A DNA stretch of 64,000 nucleotides from Pseudomonas indica NBRC 103045 (GCF_002091635.1 NZ_BDAC01000022.1:21237-85236); one strand, 5' to 3'. Positions 19,888-29,749 are shown, counted from the first letter of the stretch. Numbers and translations are program-made. Notes: generated from the letters alone by a model not told the origin.

Positions 19888-21459
19888 TCAATCGATCACC
19901 CTCCCTTTCAGTGCGAACAGCCCCTGCGGGCGCTTCTGGATGAACAGGATGATCAGCGCCAGGATCAGAATCTTGCCCAGCACGGCGCCGATCTGCGGTT
20001 CGAGGATCTTGTTGGCGATGCCCAGGCCGAAGGCCGCTAGCACGCTGCCGGCGAGCTGGCCGACGCCGCCGAGTACCACCACCAGGAAGGAGTCGATGAT
20101 GTAGCTCTGGCCGAGGTCGGGGCCGACGTTGCCGATCTGGCTCAGGGCGACGCCACCGAGGCCGGCGATGCCGGAGCCGAGGCCGAAGGCGAGCATGTCC
20201 ACCCGGCCGGTGGGCACGCCGCAGCAGGCGGCCATGTTGCGGTTCTGGGTGACGGCACGGACGTTGAGGCCGAGGCGGGTCTTGTTCAGCAGCAGCCAGG
20301 TCAGCGCCACCACGAACAGGGCGAAGCCGATGATGATCAGGCGGTTGTAGGGCAGCACCAGGTTGGGCAGCACCTGGATGCCGCCGGACAGCCAGGCCGG
20401 GTTGGCGACCTCGACGTTCTGCGCGCCGAACGCCACGCGCACCAGTTGGATGAGGATCAGGCTGATGCCCCAGGTCGCCAGCAGGGTTTCCAGCGGGCGG
20501 CCGTAGAGAAAGCGGATCACGGTGCGTTCCAGCGCCATGCCGATGGCGGCGGTGACGAAGAAGGCCACCGGCAGCGCGGCCAGCGGGTAGATCGCCAGGT
20601 ATTCCGGCGCAGCACGCTGGAACAGCAACTGCACCATGTAGGTGGTGTAGGCGCCGAGCATGAGCATTTCGCCGTGGGCCATGTTGATCACCCCGAGCAG
20701 GCCGAAGGTGATGGCCAGGCCGAGGGCGGCGAGCAGCAGGATGCTGCCCAGGGACAGGCCGCTGAAGGCTTGGCCGAGCAGTTCGCCCACCAGCAGGCGG
20801 CGCTTGATCTGCGCCAGGCTGGTCTCGGCGGCGGTGCGCACCGCGGCGTCCTGTTCGGCGCCGGGTTCGAGCAGGCCCTCCAGGCGGGTGCGTGCCAGCG
20901 GGTCGCCGGTTTCGCCGAGCAGGCGCACGGCGGCGAGGCGGATCGCCGGGTCCGGATCGGTCAGTTGCAGGTTGGCCAGGGCCAGGGCGAGAGCGTTCTT
21001 CACGGCTTCGTCCTGCTCGGCGACCATGCGCCGGTTGAGCAAGGGCAATTGCGCGGGGCGGGCGCTCTTTTGCAGTTGCTGGGCGGCGGCCAGGCGGGCG
21101 GCGGCATCGTCGGCCAGCAGCGCGTGGCTGGCCAGGGCGCCGTTGAGCAGGCCGCGCAAGCGGTTGTTCAGGCGCAGTTTGCGCGTTGTCCCCACGGGTT
21201 CGGCGCTGCCTTCGAGCGGTTTCAGCGTGCCGGACTCGTCGACGAAGGGATGTTTCTCGCCATCCAGGGCGATGCGCCCTTGTTGCAAGGCCTCGAGCAG
21301 CGGCAGGCGGGCGGGATCGGGCTCGGCTCCCCAGCTTTCCAGCAGCTTGGCCTGCTTGGCCGGGTTGGCCCGGGCGAAATCGGCGGCGTCGTCGGCATGG
21401 CTGGTCAGCGGCAGCAACAAGGTCAGTGACAGCAGGATTCGTATGACGGCAGTGGGCAT
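19888..21459 (-). CDS. urtB: Urea ABC transporter permease UrtB
   Basis: 523 residues. The C-terminal ~300 residues are a LivH-like permease (GLLGVINMAHGEMLMLGAY, VTQNRNMAACCGVPTGRVD, FLVVVLGGVGQLAGSVLAA). The first ~225 residues are a signal peptide plus a soluble helical region with HEAT-like repeats (LALALANLQLTDPDPAIRLA); proteobacterial UrtB proteins commonly carry such an extension. The ATG at 21459 is preceded by AAGGACC. It follows urtA by 143 bases containing a strong hairpin. Confidence 0.94.
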   Translation of the reverse strand: MPTAVIRILLSLTLLLPLTSHADDAADFARANPAKQAKLLESWGAEPDPARLPLLEALQQGRIALDGEKHPFVDESGTLKPLEGSAEPVGTTRKLRLNNRLRGLLNGALASHALLADDAAARLAAAQQLQKSARPAQLPLLNRRMVAEQDEAVKNALALALANLQLTDPDPAIRLAAVRLLGETGDPLARTRLEGLLEPGAEQDAAVRTAAETSLAQIKRRLLVGELLGQAFSGLSLGSILLLAALGLAITFGLLGVINMAHGEMLMLGAYTTYMVQLLFQRAAPEYLAIYPLAALPVAFFVTAAIGMALERTVIRFLYGRPLETLLATWGISLILIQLVRVAFGAQNVEVANPAWLSGGIQVLPNLVLPYNRLIIIGFALFVVALTWLLLNKTRLGLNVRAVTQNRNMAACCGVPTGRVDMLAFGLGSGIAGLGGVALSQIGNVGPDLGQSYIIDSFLVVVLGGVGQLAGSVLAAFGLGIANKILEPQIGAVLGKILILALIILFIQKRPQGLFALKGRVID

Positions 21460-21524
21460 TGCAAGGTCCTTCGAATGGAGCCGTAGCCTGGATGCGTCCG
21501 GGCTAGGGACACCCTCTCCCCCGG

Positions 21525-21550
21525 CCCCTCTCCCGCAAGCGGGAGAGGGG
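21525..21550. repeat. Hairpin repeat between urtA and urtB
   Basis: Perfect palindrome CCCCTCTCCCGC (21525-21536), AA, GCGGGAGAGGGG (21539-21550), followed by a second imperfect hairpin (CCCTCTCTC ... GAGAGAGGG, about 21557-21581). It is a common intergenic repeat type. Here it may act as an RNA-stabilising or attenuating hairpin, letting urtA (the abundant binding protein) outpace the downstream genes; that role is inferred. Confidence 0.6.
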
Positions 21551-21602
21551 AGCAAGCCCTCTCTCATCGCTGGAGAGAGGGACGGGAAAAGGGCTTTCCT
21601 GC

Positions 21603-22871
21603 TCAGTTCGACTTCACCGCGTAGTCCGGCTTCTTGTCGTTGCCCGGGATGAACGGGCTCCACGGCTGGGCCCGGATCGGGCTGGAGGTTTCCCAGACCA
21701 CGGAGAACTGCCCGTCTTCCTGGATCTCGCCGATCATTACCGGCTTGTGCAGGTGGTGGTTGGTCTTGTCCATGGTCAGGGTGTAGCCGGATGGTGCGGC
21801 GAAGGTCTGGCCGGCGAGGGCTTCGCGAACCTTGTCGACATCCGTGCTGCCGGCTTTCTCGACGGCCTGGGCCCACATGTGGATGCCGACGTAGGTGGCT
21901 TCCATCGGGTCGTTGGTCACCGCCTTGTCGGCGCCCGGCAGGCCCTTGGCCTTGGCGTAGGCTTTCCACTTGTCGACGAATGCGGTGTTGACCGGGTTTT
22001 CCACCGACTGGAAGTAGTTCCAGGCGGCCAGGTGGCCGACCAGCGGCTTGGTATCGATGCCGCGCAATTCCTCTTCGCCCACGGAGAAGGCCACCACCGG
22101 CACGTCGGTGGCTTCCAGGCCCTGGTTGGCCAGTTCCTTGTAGAAGGGCACGTTGGAGTCGCCGTTGACGGTGGAGATCACCGCGGTCTTGCCGCCGGCG
22201 GAGAATTTCTTGATGTTGGCGACGATGGTCTGGTAGTCGCTGTGGCCGAAGGGGGTGTAGACCTCTTCGATGTCCTTCTCCGCCACGCCCTTGGAAATCA
22301 GGAAGGCGCGCAGGATCTTGTTGGTGGTGCGCGGGTAGACGTAGTCGGTGCCGAGCAGGAAGAAACGCTTGGCGCCGCCGCCGTCTTCGCTCATCAGGTA
22401 CTCGACGGCCGGGATGGCCTGCTGGTTCGGCGCCGCGCCGGTGTAGAAGACGTTCGGCGACAGCTCTTCGCCTTCGTACTGCACCGGGTAGAACAGCAGG
22501 CCGTTGAGTTCTTCGTAGACCGGCAGCACGGATTTGCGCGATACCGAGGTCCAGCAGCCGAAGGTCACCGCCACCTTATCCTGGGTCAGCAACTGGCGCG
22601 CCTTTTCGGCGAACAGCGGCCAGTTGGAGGCCGGGTCGACCACTACGGGTTCGAGTTGCTTGCCGAGCACGCCGCCCTTCGCGTTGATCTCGTCGATAGT
22701 CATCAACGCCATGTCCTTGAGTGAGGTCTCGGAGATGGCCATGGTGCCCGACAGCGAGTGGAGGATGCCGACCTTGATGGTCTCGGCGGCCTGGGTGCTG
22801 TACGGGAACAGGCCGCTGAGCAGCAGAGCGCTGACGGCCAGGGTGGATTTCAGAAGAGGACGGCGTTTCAT
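21603..22871 (-). CDS. urtA: Urea ABC transporter substrate-binding protein UrtA
   Basis: 422 residues: twin-basic-looking signal peptide (MKRRPLLKSTLAVSALLLSG ... TQAAET) and then a periplasmic amide-binding domain of the UrtA type (VGILHSLSGTMAISE, TVNGDSNVPFYKEL, PMEATYVGIHMWAQAVEKAG). It captures urea in the periplasm and delivers it to UrtBC. It is the first gene of the urea cluster. The start at 22871 matches the family; a candidate sigma-54 promoter lies 65-80 bases upstream. Confidence 0.95.
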   Translation of the reverse strand: MKRRPLLKSTLAVSALLLSGLFPYSTQAAETIKVGILHSLSGTMAISETSLKDMALMTIDEINAKGGVLGKQLEPVVVDPASNWPLFAEKARQLLTQDKVAVTFGCWTSVSRKSVLPVYEELNGLLFYPVQYEGEELSPNVFYTGAAPNQQAIPAVEYLMSEDGGGAKRFFLLGTDYVYPRTTNKILRAFLISKGVAEKDIEEVYTPFGHSDYQTIVANIKKFSAGGKTAVISTVNGDSNVPFYKELANQGLEATDVPVVAFSVGEEELRGIDTKPLVGHLAAWNYFQSVENPVNTAFVDKWKAYAKAKGLPGADKAVTNDPMEATYVGIHMWAQAVEKAGSTDVDKVREALAGQTFAAPSGYTLTMDKTNHHLHKPVMIGEIQEDGQFSVVWETSSPIRAQPWSPFIPGNDKKPDYAVKSN

Positions 22872-22935
22872 GTGGCGGGCTCCAATCCATGCGCATCTTT
22901 TTAGGGGTGAGACCCAGCGGGTCACAGAGCCAATG

Positions 22936-22950
22936 GCAGCATCCGTGCCA
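22936..22950 (-). promoter_or_regulatory. Sigma-54 promoter of the urea cluster
   Basis: Read on the minus strand: TGGCACG-GATG-CTGC, against the RpoN consensus TGGCACG-N4-TTGC. The -24 half is perfect, the spacing is exact and the -12 half has one mismatch. It lies about 65 bases before the urtA start codon. Urea uptake genes are typically under nitrogen control, which fits. Confidence 0.75.
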
Positions 22951-23015
22951 AGCGCTGCAAACGCCCGAGTTCAAGGGTTTTGCGGAGAAATGCAGGGATC
23001 GTCTGCGAAATGCAT

Positions 23016-23032
23016 CGCACTCGTTTGGTGCG
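23016..23032. promoter_or_regulatory. Candidate NtrC enhancer site
   Basis: A 17-base near-palindrome, CGCACTCGTTTGGTGCG, resembling the NtrC consensus TGCACC-N5-GGTGCA at nine of twelve defined positions. It is centred about 80 bases upstream of the sigma-54 -24/-12 element, a normal distance for an activator that loops to RpoN. Confidence 0.55.
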
Positions 23033-23125
23033 AGGCAGGGGCGGGTTGTCCGGTTGCCGCCAGCGGTTTGCCCCCGTTTGGGGCGTAGCCGTGCTGGCGG
23101 ATGGCGATCGCCGGAGATGGGACGA

Positions 23126-23725
23126 TCAGGGCGTGGCGAGGTAGTTCTTCACCCCGGTGAAGATGATCTGTGCGGCGAGGGCGCAGACGAACAGCCCCAT
23201 CAGGCGGCTGACGATCTGCAGGCCCTGGTCGCCGAGCAGGCGTTCGAAGCGGTTCGACAGGTACAGCACCAGGCCGACGGTGAGGCTGGCCAGGAGGATC
23301 GCCAGCACGGCGAGCAGCTTGTCGTCCCAGTGCGGCTGGGTGGCGCCCATCACCAGCAGCGCACCGATGGTGCCGGGACCGACGGTGAGGGGGATGGTCA
23401 GCGGCACGATGGTCACGTCCTGCTGGACGTTGTCGCTCTGCACGGCGGACTTGCCCTGGGCCATGCCCAGCGCGGAAATGAACAGCACGCTGCCGGCGCC
23501 GATGCGGAAGGCATCGATGGTGATGCCGAACAGCACGAAGATGTGCCGGCCGAACAGGTAGAGCAGCACGCTGGCGACCAGCACACCGAGGGCGACCTTC
23601 CAGGCCAGCCGCTTGCGCTCCTTCACCGTGTAGCCGCGGCTGAGGCCGATAAAGCAGGACAGCACGAAGAACGGGCTGTAGAGCACCAGTAGTCTCAGGT
23701 AAAGGCTGAACAACTCGGAAAGCAT
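23126..23725 (-). CDS. MarC-family integral membrane protein
   Basis: 199 residues, six predicted transmembrane helices, with the MarC/NAAT features LYSPFFVLSCFIGLSRGYT, AFRIGAGSVLFISALGMAQG and VPLTIPLTVGPGTIGALLVM. MarC proteins were once linked to multiple antibiotic resistance; their substrate remains unclear, with amino acid export suggested for some. It lies 23 bases after retS in the same direction, so it may be read from the retS transcript. Confidence 0.88.
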   Translation of the reverse strand: MLSELFSLYLRLLVLYSPFFVLSCFIGLSRGYTVKERKRLAWKVALGVLVASVLLYLFGRHIFVLFGITIDAFRIGAGSVLFISALGMAQGKSAVQSDNVQQDVTIVPLTIPLTVGPGTIGALLVMGATQPHWDDKLLAVLAILLASLTVGLVLYLSNRFERLLGDQGLQIVSRLMGLFVCALAAQIIFTGVKNYLATP

Positions 23726-23748
23726 AAAGGGCTCTTGTCAGGGGGGCG

Positions 23749-26520
23749 TCAGGGCAGCACGTGCTGGCGGCGCAATTCCTTTTCCGTCACCCAATGCTCG
23801 ATGAGCTCGCGCAATTGCGACAGTTCCACCGGCTTGGCCATGTGACCATCCATGCCGACCTGGCGGGCGCGCTCCTTGTGCTCGGCGAGGATGTGCGCGG
23901 TGAGCGCCACCACCGGCGTGCGCGGGCGCTGCTCGCGGATTTCCCATTCCCGCAGTTGCTCGGTGGCGGAGAAGCCGTCGAGCACGGGCATTTCGCAGTC
24001 CATCAGCACCAGGTCGTACTGCTTGGTTTTCATCGCACTGAGGGCTTCTTCGCCGTTGCTGGCGGTATCCGGCTGCAGGTTGAGCTTGCTCAGCATGCCG
24101 CGGATGACCTTGGTGGAAATGGTGTTGTCTTCGGCGACCAGGATGCGGAAGTCGCTGGGCACGGCGAGCGGCTCGCTGACCGGTGTCGGCGGCAGGCGCG
24201 TGCCGGCGCCTTTCTTGCGCTGGGCCAGTTCGTCGGCGAGGGTGGTCTTGAGCGTGTAGCCGGCCACCGGCTTGGCCAGGATGCGCTTGATGCCGGCGTT
24301 GCGGGCGATGATCTTGCTCGGCGCGTTACTGATGCCGGTGAGCATGATCACCAGGATGTCGTGGCTGAGGTTGGGGTCTTCCTTGATCTTCGCCGCCAGC
24401 TGCATGCCGGACATGCCTGGCATTTCCTGGTCGAGCAGAACCACGTCGAAGTATTCGCGCAGGTGCGCCTTGGTCCGCAGCAGGGCCAGCGCTTCCTTGC
24501 CGGACGGCACGGCGCTGACCGCCAGGCCCCAGGCGCTGCACTGCTGCACCAGCACCTTGCGGCAGGTGTCGTTGTCGTCCACCACCAGCAGGCGGGCGCC
24601 TTGCAGGGTGCTGTCCAGGTCGGTGACCGGCTGTTCCAGGCGCTCGGCGTCCAGCGGCAGGGTCAGCCAGAGCGTGTTGCCCTGGCTGCCGCCGCTCTGG
24701 ATGCCGAACTGCCCGTCCATCAGGCCTACCAGTTGGCGGGCGATGATCAGGCCGAGGCGGCCGCCGAGCTTGGTGGCGGAGAGGAAATCCTTGCTGTGCA
24801 GCTCGGCGTTGAGCAGCGCCTCGCGTTCGCTGGCTTCCAGCGGTCGGCCGCTGTCCTGCACGGCGATGCGCAGGCGCGGGCTGTCGCCGCTGCTGTCCAA
24901 GGCGACCACCAACAGGATTTCGCCTTCGTCGGTCTGCTTGAAGGCATTATCCAGCAGGCTCAGCAGGGTCTGGCGCAGGCGCGTCGGGTCGCCGCTGATC
25001 ACCCGCGGTACTTGCGGCTGCATGAAGCTGATCAGCTCCACCTTCTGCTGCTCGGCCTTGGCGCGGAAGATGTCGAGGCAGTCCTCGACCAGCGCGTTGA
25101 GGTCGAACTGGACGTCGTCCAGCTCGATCTGCCCGGATTCCAGCTTGGATATGTCGAGAATCTCGTTGATCAGCGTAAGCAGTTCGTTGCCGGCGCTGTG
25201 GATGGTCTGTACGTAGTCGCGCTGCTTGGCCGACAGCGGCGTGCCCAACAACAGCTCGGTCATGCCCAGCACGCCGTTCATCGGGGTGCGGATTTCATGA
25301 CTGATCTTGGCGAGGAATTCGGCCTTGGCCTTCAGTTCGGCCGAGCTGGCTGCCAGGGCGCGGCTGGCGGTGAACTTGTCCTGGACGATGCGCCGCTGGC
25401 GTTCCGCCAGGGCCAGGCTGAGCATCATGCCGCTGACCGTGGAAACGGCCAGCAGGCCGTAGACCAGCCAGTCCGATTTCACCTGCCAGTAGCCGAACAG
25501 CACCGGCAGGGTGCCGATGAAGGCGAAGCAGAAGATCAGTACAGCCAGGGTGAACAGCCGGGCCGGCCGGTAGCCATGGGCCCAGTGGTAGGCGGACACC
25601 AGCAGGATGGTGAGCCCGGCCAGGGCGGAGAGCAGGTAGACCAGTTGGTTGAATTGCAGGTCCGTGGCGATCAGCAGTACCAGGCAGATCAGGCCGATCG
25701 CCACGATTTCGCCGATAAGCAGGCCGGTGAGCGGCGTATTGGAGCAGACCCGGCGGAAGAAGCTGGCGGTGAAGGCCAGCGCGCCGAGCATCGCCAGCAG
25801 CATGGAGAGGTTGGCGATCTGCGGCTGGGCGGTCTGCCATTCGCCGAGCCAGGGGGTGCTGATGCCCAGCAGGCTGAGCGCGGTACTGAGGATAGCGAGC
25901 TGGGTGCCGGCCAGCCACAGGCTGCTCAGGGCGTGGGTGTAGACGAAGCGCAGCAGGTTATACAGGACCAGCATGACCAGGCCGCCGACCAGCAGGCCGA
26001 TGAGCAGCGGACGGTTATCGTCGGCGGCCATCATCGCGGCGGATTGCAGGCTGACGGTGGGGCGCAGGGCATGTTCCGAAGCCAGACGCAGATAGATATC
26101 CAGCGGCTCGCGGGCAATGGGGAGCGGCAACAGGAAGTCGCGGCTGGGCAGGGGGCGGTCGGCGAAGGGCAGGCGCGCGCCGGTGCGGGTATGGGCGACC
26201 AGTTCGTCGCCGCGCATCACGTACAGGTCGAGATAGGCGAGGTAGGGCGCGAAGACCCGTATCAGTTGTTCGCGGTCTTCGGGCTGCAGGCGGTAGCGCA
26301 GCCAGAGGGCGTTGGGACCGCCCGGGGTGTAGAGCTGGTCGAGTTCGACCGGGGTGAATTGCGAATGGTAGCGGGGGGAGCGGATGTCGCCGAGCTGCAG
26401 TGTGGCGTCGTGGTCGATCAGCGCGAACCACTGTCCCTCCTGCGCCTGGGCAGGTAACTGACAGAGCAGGGTCAGCAGGAGGCTGACGAAGAGGGCTATG
26501 GCATTCCTGAGCCGACGCAC
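23749..26520 (-). CDS. retS: Hybrid sensor kinase RetS
   Basis: 923 residues. Signal peptide 1-26; periplasmic 7TMR-DISMED2 domain about 30-165; 7TM DISM region about 175-385; HisKA with SHEIRTPMNG (His 408); HATPase_c with N-box DNAFK but G1 box DSGRP, lacking the second Gly of DxGxG; two receiver domains with Asp 697 (LLDQEMPG) and Asp 841 (LMDCEMPV). RetS heterodimerises with GacS and blocks it, lowering the small RNAs RsmY and RsmZ and so favouring acute virulence traits over biofilm. The start codon is GTG, with AAGGGA about 7 bases upstream. Its position next to purD is as in P. aeruginosa. Slightly shorter than the PAO1 protein as I remember it. Confidence 0.92.
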   Translation of the reverse strand: MRRLRNAIALFVSLLLTLLCQLPAQAQEGQWFALIDHDATLQLGDIRSPRYHSQFTPVELDQLYTPGGPNALWLRYRLQPEDREQLIRVFAPYLAYLDLYVMRGDELVAHTRTGARLPFADRPLPSRDFLLPLPIAREPLDIYLRLASEHALRPTVSLQSAAMMAADDNRPLLIGLLVGGLVMLVLYNLLRFVYTHALSSLWLAGTQLAILSTALSLLGISTPWLGEWQTAQPQIANLSMLLAMLGALAFTASFFRRVCSNTPLTGLLIGEIVAIGLICLVLLIATDLQFNQLVYLLSALAGLTILLVSAYHWAHGYRPARLFTLAVLIFCFAFIGTLPVLFGYWQVKSDWLVYGLLAVSTVSGMMLSLALAERQRRIVQDKFTASRALAASSAELKAKAEFLAKISHEIRTPMNGVLGMTELLLGTPLSAKQRDYVQTIHSAGNELLTLINEILDISKLESGQIELDDVQFDLNALVEDCLDIFRAKAEQQKVELISFMQPQVPRVISGDPTRLRQTLLSLLDNAFKQTDEGEILLVVALDSSGDSPRLRIAVQDSGRPLEASEREALLNAELHSKDFLSATKLGGRLGLIIARQLVGLMDGQFGIQSGGSQGNTLWLTLPLDAERLEQPVTDLDSTLQGARLLVVDDNDTCRKVLVQQCSAWGLAVSAVPSGKEALALLRTKAHLREYFDVVLLDQEMPGMSGMQLAAKIKEDPNLSHDILVIMLTGISNAPSKIIARNAGIKRILAKPVAGYTLKTTLADELAQRKKGAGTRLPPTPVSEPLAVPSDFRILVAEDNTISTKVIRGMLSKLNLQPDTASNGEEALSAMKTKQYDLVLMDCEMPVLDGFSATEQLREWEIREQRPRTPVVALTAHILAEHKERARQVGMDGHMAKPVELSQLRELIEHWVTEKELRRQHVLP

Positions 26521-26637
26521 GGCGAAGTCCCTTCGTGAGTAAGTGGCCCGATTATAGACAAGCGCCCGCCCCCGAGTAACGCACCGAAGTCAGACATAAG
26601 TCCGACTTCGACACGCTTTTTTCGCTTTTTCTGCGTT

Positions 26638-27927
26638 TTATTTCTCGCCACGTTCCCGGGCGATGGCGCGGTAGCCGATGTCCTTGCGGTAGAAACTGCC
26701 GTTCCAGCGGATCTGCTCGGCCAGGCGGTAGGCCTGTTGCTGGGCGGACGACACGCTCGGGCCGATGGCGGTGGCGCACAGCACGCGGCCGCCGGCGGTG
26801 ACGACCTGGCCGTCCTTCAGCGCGGTACCGGCGTGGAATACCTTGCCGTCGATCCTGGCGGCGGCGTCCAGTCCCTCGATCACGTCACCCTTGGCGTAGT
26901 CGCCCGGGTAGCCGCCGGCGGCGATCACCACGCCCACTGTCGGGCGCGGGTCCCAGGTCGCCTCGACCTTGTCCAGGGCCTTGGCCAGGGCGGCCTCGAT
27001 CAGCAGCACCAGGGAGGATTCCAGGCGCAGCATGACCGGCTGGGTTTCCGGGTCGCCGAAGCGGCAGTTGAACTCGATCACCTTGGGCGCGCCGGTCTTG
27101 TCGATCATCAGGCCGGCATAGAGGAAGCCGGTGTAGACGTTGCCTTCCTCGGCCATGCCGCGCACGGTCGGCCAGATCACTTCGTCCATCACGCGCTGGT
27201 GCACGTCCGGGGTGACCACCGGTGCCGGGGAGTAGGCGCCCATGCCGCCGGTGTTGGGACCGCTGTCGCCGTCGCCGACGCGCTTGTGATCCTGGCTGGT
27301 GGCCATCGGCAGGACGTTCTGGCCATCGACCATGACGATGAAGCTGGCTTCCTCGCCTTCGAGGAACTCTTCGATCACCACCCGCGCCCCGGCGTCACCG
27401 AAGGCATTGCCGGAGAGCATGTCGCGCACGGCGGCTTCGGCTTCCTCGAGGGTCATGGCGACGATCACGCCCTTGCCGGCGGCCAGGCCGTCGGCCTTGA
27501 TCACGATCGGTGCGCCCTGTTCGCGCAGATAGGCCAGTGCCGGTTCGACGTCGGTGAAGTTCCGGTAGGCGGCGGTGGGAATCTTGTGGCGGGCGAGGAA
27601 GTCCTTGGTGAAGGCCTTGGAGCCTTCCAATTGGGCGGCAGCGGCGGTGGGGCCGAAGATCGCCAGGCCGCGGCGGCGGAACAGGTCCACCACACCGGCG
27701 ACCAGCGGAGCCTCGGGGCCGACGATGGTCAGTTGCACGTTCTGCTCGGCGAAATCGGCCAGCTTGTCCAGCGCCAATACGTCGAGGGCGACGTTCTCGC
27801 ACTTCGCCTCGGTGGCGGTACCGGCGTTGCCCGGCGCGACGAAGACCTTCTCCACACGCGGGTCCTGGGCGACTTTCCACGCCAGGGCGTGTTCACGGCC
27901 ACCGCTGCCGATGATCAATACGTTCAT
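26638..27927 (-). CDS. purD: Phosphoribosylamine-glycine ligase PurD
   Basis: 429 residues, ATP-grasp fold: N-terminal GSGGREHALAWKV, central PIVIKADGLAAGKGVIVA, metal-binding IEFNCRFGDPETQ. It makes glycinamide ribonucleotide in purine biosynthesis. The start (MNVLIIGSGGREHALA) is canonical, with a GGAGAA ribosome binding site. It follows purH by 214 bases on the same strand; that gap has repeats but no clear terminator. Confidence 0.96.
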   Translation of the reverse strand: MNVLIIGSGGREHALAWKVAQDPRVEKVFVAPGNAGTATEAKCENVALDVLALDKLADFAEQNVQLTIVGPEAPLVAGVVDLFRRRGLAIFGPTAAAAQLEGSKAFTKDFLARHKIPTAAYRNFTDVEPALAYLREQGAPIVIKADGLAAGKGVIVAMTLEEAEAAVRDMLSGNAFGDAGARVVIEEFLEGEEASFIVMVDGQNVLPMATSQDHKRVGDGDSGPNTGGMGAYSPAPVVTPDVHQRVMDEVIWPTVRGMAEEGNVYTGFLYAGLMIDKTGAPKVIEFNCRFGDPETQPVMLRLESSLVLLIEAALAKALDKVEATWDPRPTVGVVIAAGGYPGDYAKGDVIEGLDAAARIDGKVFHAGTALKDGQVVTAGGRVLCATAIGPSVSSAQQQAYRLAEQIRWNGSFYRKDIGYRAIARERGEK

Positions 27928-28048
27928 GAATTTCTCCCTATGGAGCCGAGCCTGCGGCCCGTTCGGCGGATAAACAGAGTGTTATCCATCCTACGAAAAA
28001 CTTGGCAATTCAGAAGTGAGGTCGCAATGAAGCCGGTAGATGCAAGGC

Positions 28049-28108
28049 GCCCTGGGTTTCGACAAGCGGAGTTGCCGACTGGCAATGAGCATTGGAGGAA
28101 CCCAGGGC
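28049..28108. repeat. Inverted repeat between purH and purD
   Basis: Perfect 10-bp arms GCCCTGGGTT (28049-28058) and AACCCAGGGC (28099-28108) separated by 40 bases. A second smaller palindrome, GGATAA ... TTATCC, lies at 28-base-scale nearby (27968-27987). No coding potential. It may be a repeat element or a weak transcription barrier between purH and purD. Confidence 0.45.
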
Positions 28109-28141
28109 AACACAGCAGATGCCGGTTTCAGTGCGGCCGGA

Positions 28142-29749
28142 TCAATGCCTGAAATGGCGCATGCCAGTAAATACCATGGCGATGCCGGCTTCGTCGGCGG
28201 CGGCGATGACTTCATTGTCGCGCATCGAGCCACCCGGCTGGATCACCGCGGTGATACCGGCCGCCGCGGCGTTGTCGATGCCGTCGCGGAACGGGAAGAA
28301 GGCGTCGCTGGCCATCACCGCGCCTTTCACTTCCAGTCCGGCGTGCTCGGCCTTGATGGCGGCGATGCGGGCGGAGTTCACGCGGCTCATCTGGCCGGCG
28401 CCGACACCGACGGTCTGGCGGTTCTTGGCGTAGACGATGGCGTTGGATTTGACGAACTTGGCCACCTTCCAGGCGAACACCAGGTCATGGATTTCCTGCT
28501 CGGTGGGGGCGCGCTTGGTCACCACCTTGAGGTCGGACGCCTGGATCATGCCGATGTCGCGGCTCTGCACCAGCAGGCCGCCGTTGACGCGCTTGAAGTC
28601 CCAGCCCGGTGCACGCTCGGCCGGCCACTCGCCACACTCGAGCAGGCGTACGTTGGCCTTGGCGGCGACCACGTCGCGAGCGGCCTGGGTGACCTTGGGC
28701 GCGATGATCACTTCGACGAACTGGCGCTCGACGATGGCCTTGGCAGTTTCGCCGTCCAGTTCGCGGTTGAAGGCGATGATGCCGCCGAACGCGGATTCGG
28801 TGTCGGTGGCGTAGGCCAGGTCATAGGCCTTGCGGATGCCGCCTTCGTCTTCCGGCACCACGGCGACGCCGCAGGGGTTGGCGTGCTTGACGATGACACA
28901 GGCCGGCTTGACGAAGCTCTTCACGCACTCCAGGGCTGCGTCGGTATCGGCGACGTTGTTGAAGGAGAGTTCCTTGCCCTGCAGTTGGCGCGCGGTGGCG
29001 ACGCTGGCCTCGGCCGGCTTGCTCTCGACGTAGAAGGCCGCGCTCTGGTGCGGGTTCTCGCCGTAGCGCATTTCCTGGGCCTTGATGAACTGGCTGTTGA
29101 AGGTGCGCGGGAAGGCGCCGCGGCTCTCTGTGGAGAGGGTATCGCGGCTCTGGTCGATGGTGCCCAGGTAGTTGGCGATCATGCCGTCGTAGGCGGCGGT
29201 GTGCTCGAAGGCCTTCAGCGCCAGGTCGAAGCGCTGGGCGTAGGTCAAGCCGCCGGCCTTGAGATTTTCGACGATACCGGCGTAGTCGCCGGCGTTGACC
29301 ACGATGGCAACGTCCTTATGGTTCTTCGCCGCGGAACGGACCATGGTCGGTCCGCCGATATCGATGTTCTCGATGGCGGTGGGCAGGTCGCAATCGGGCT
29401 TGGCCACGGTGGCTTCGAAGGGGTAGAGATTGACCGCCACCAGATCGATCGGCTTGATGCCGTGCTGCTCCATCACCGCGCCGTCGAGGTCGCGACGGCC
29501 AAGGATGCCGCCATGGATCTTCGGATGCAGGGTCTTGACCCGGCCGTCCATCATTTCCGGGAAGCCGGTGTAATCGGCGACTTCCACCGCGGCGATGCCG
29601 TTGTCCTTGAGCAGCTTGTAGGTCCCGCCGGTGGACAGGATCTCCACCCCGAGCGCGACGAGTTCGCGGGCGAAGTCAAGGATACCGGTCTTGTCGGAAA
29701 CGCTGATCAGTGCGCGGCGGACGGGAATGCGGGTGGTCTGGTCGGTCAT
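28142..29749 (-). CDS. purH: Bifunctional AICAR transformylase/IMP cyclohydrolase PurH
   Basis: 535 residues, matching the family. The N-terminal IMP cyclohydrolase/MGS-like domain is [19 protein letters not shown], with [20 protein letters not shown]. The transformylase motifs are [17 protein letters not shown] and [13 protein letters not shown], and the C-terminal end is TGMRHFRH. It carries out the last two steps to IMP. It is transcribed after dusB-fis in the same direction, behind a palindromic gap of 93 bases. Confidence 0.97.
   Translation of the reverse strand: MTDQTTRIPVRRALISVSDKTGILDFARELVALGVEILSTGGTYKLLKDNGIAAVEVADYTGFPEMMDGRVKTLHPKIHGGILGRRDLDGAVMEQHGIKPIDLVAVNLYPFEATVAKPDCDLPTAIENIDIGGPTMVRSAAKNHKDVAIVVNAGDYAGIVENLKAGGLTYAQRFDLALKAFEHTAAYDGMIANYLGTIDQSRDTLSTESRGAFPRTFNSQFIKAQEMRYGENPHQSAAFYVESKPAEASVATARQLQGKELSFNNVADTDAALECVKSFVKPACVIVKHANPCGVAVVPEDEGGIRKAYDLAYATDTESAFGGIIAFNRELDGETAKAIVERQFVEVIIAPKVTQAARDVVAAKANVRLLECGEWPAERAPGWDFKRVNGGLLVQSRDIGMIQASDLKVVTKRAPTEQEIHDLVFAWKVAKFVKSNAIVYAKNRQTVGVGAGQMSRVNSARIAAIKAEHAGLEVKGAVMASDAFFPFRDGIDNAAAAGITAVIQPGGSMRDNEVIAAADEAGIAMVFTGMRHFRH

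Noticed and set aside
26585..26610. Terminator between purD and retS
   Set aside because: A 10-bp hairpin exists, but its T run lies on the plus strand, where no gene ends; on the minus strand no T tract follows.
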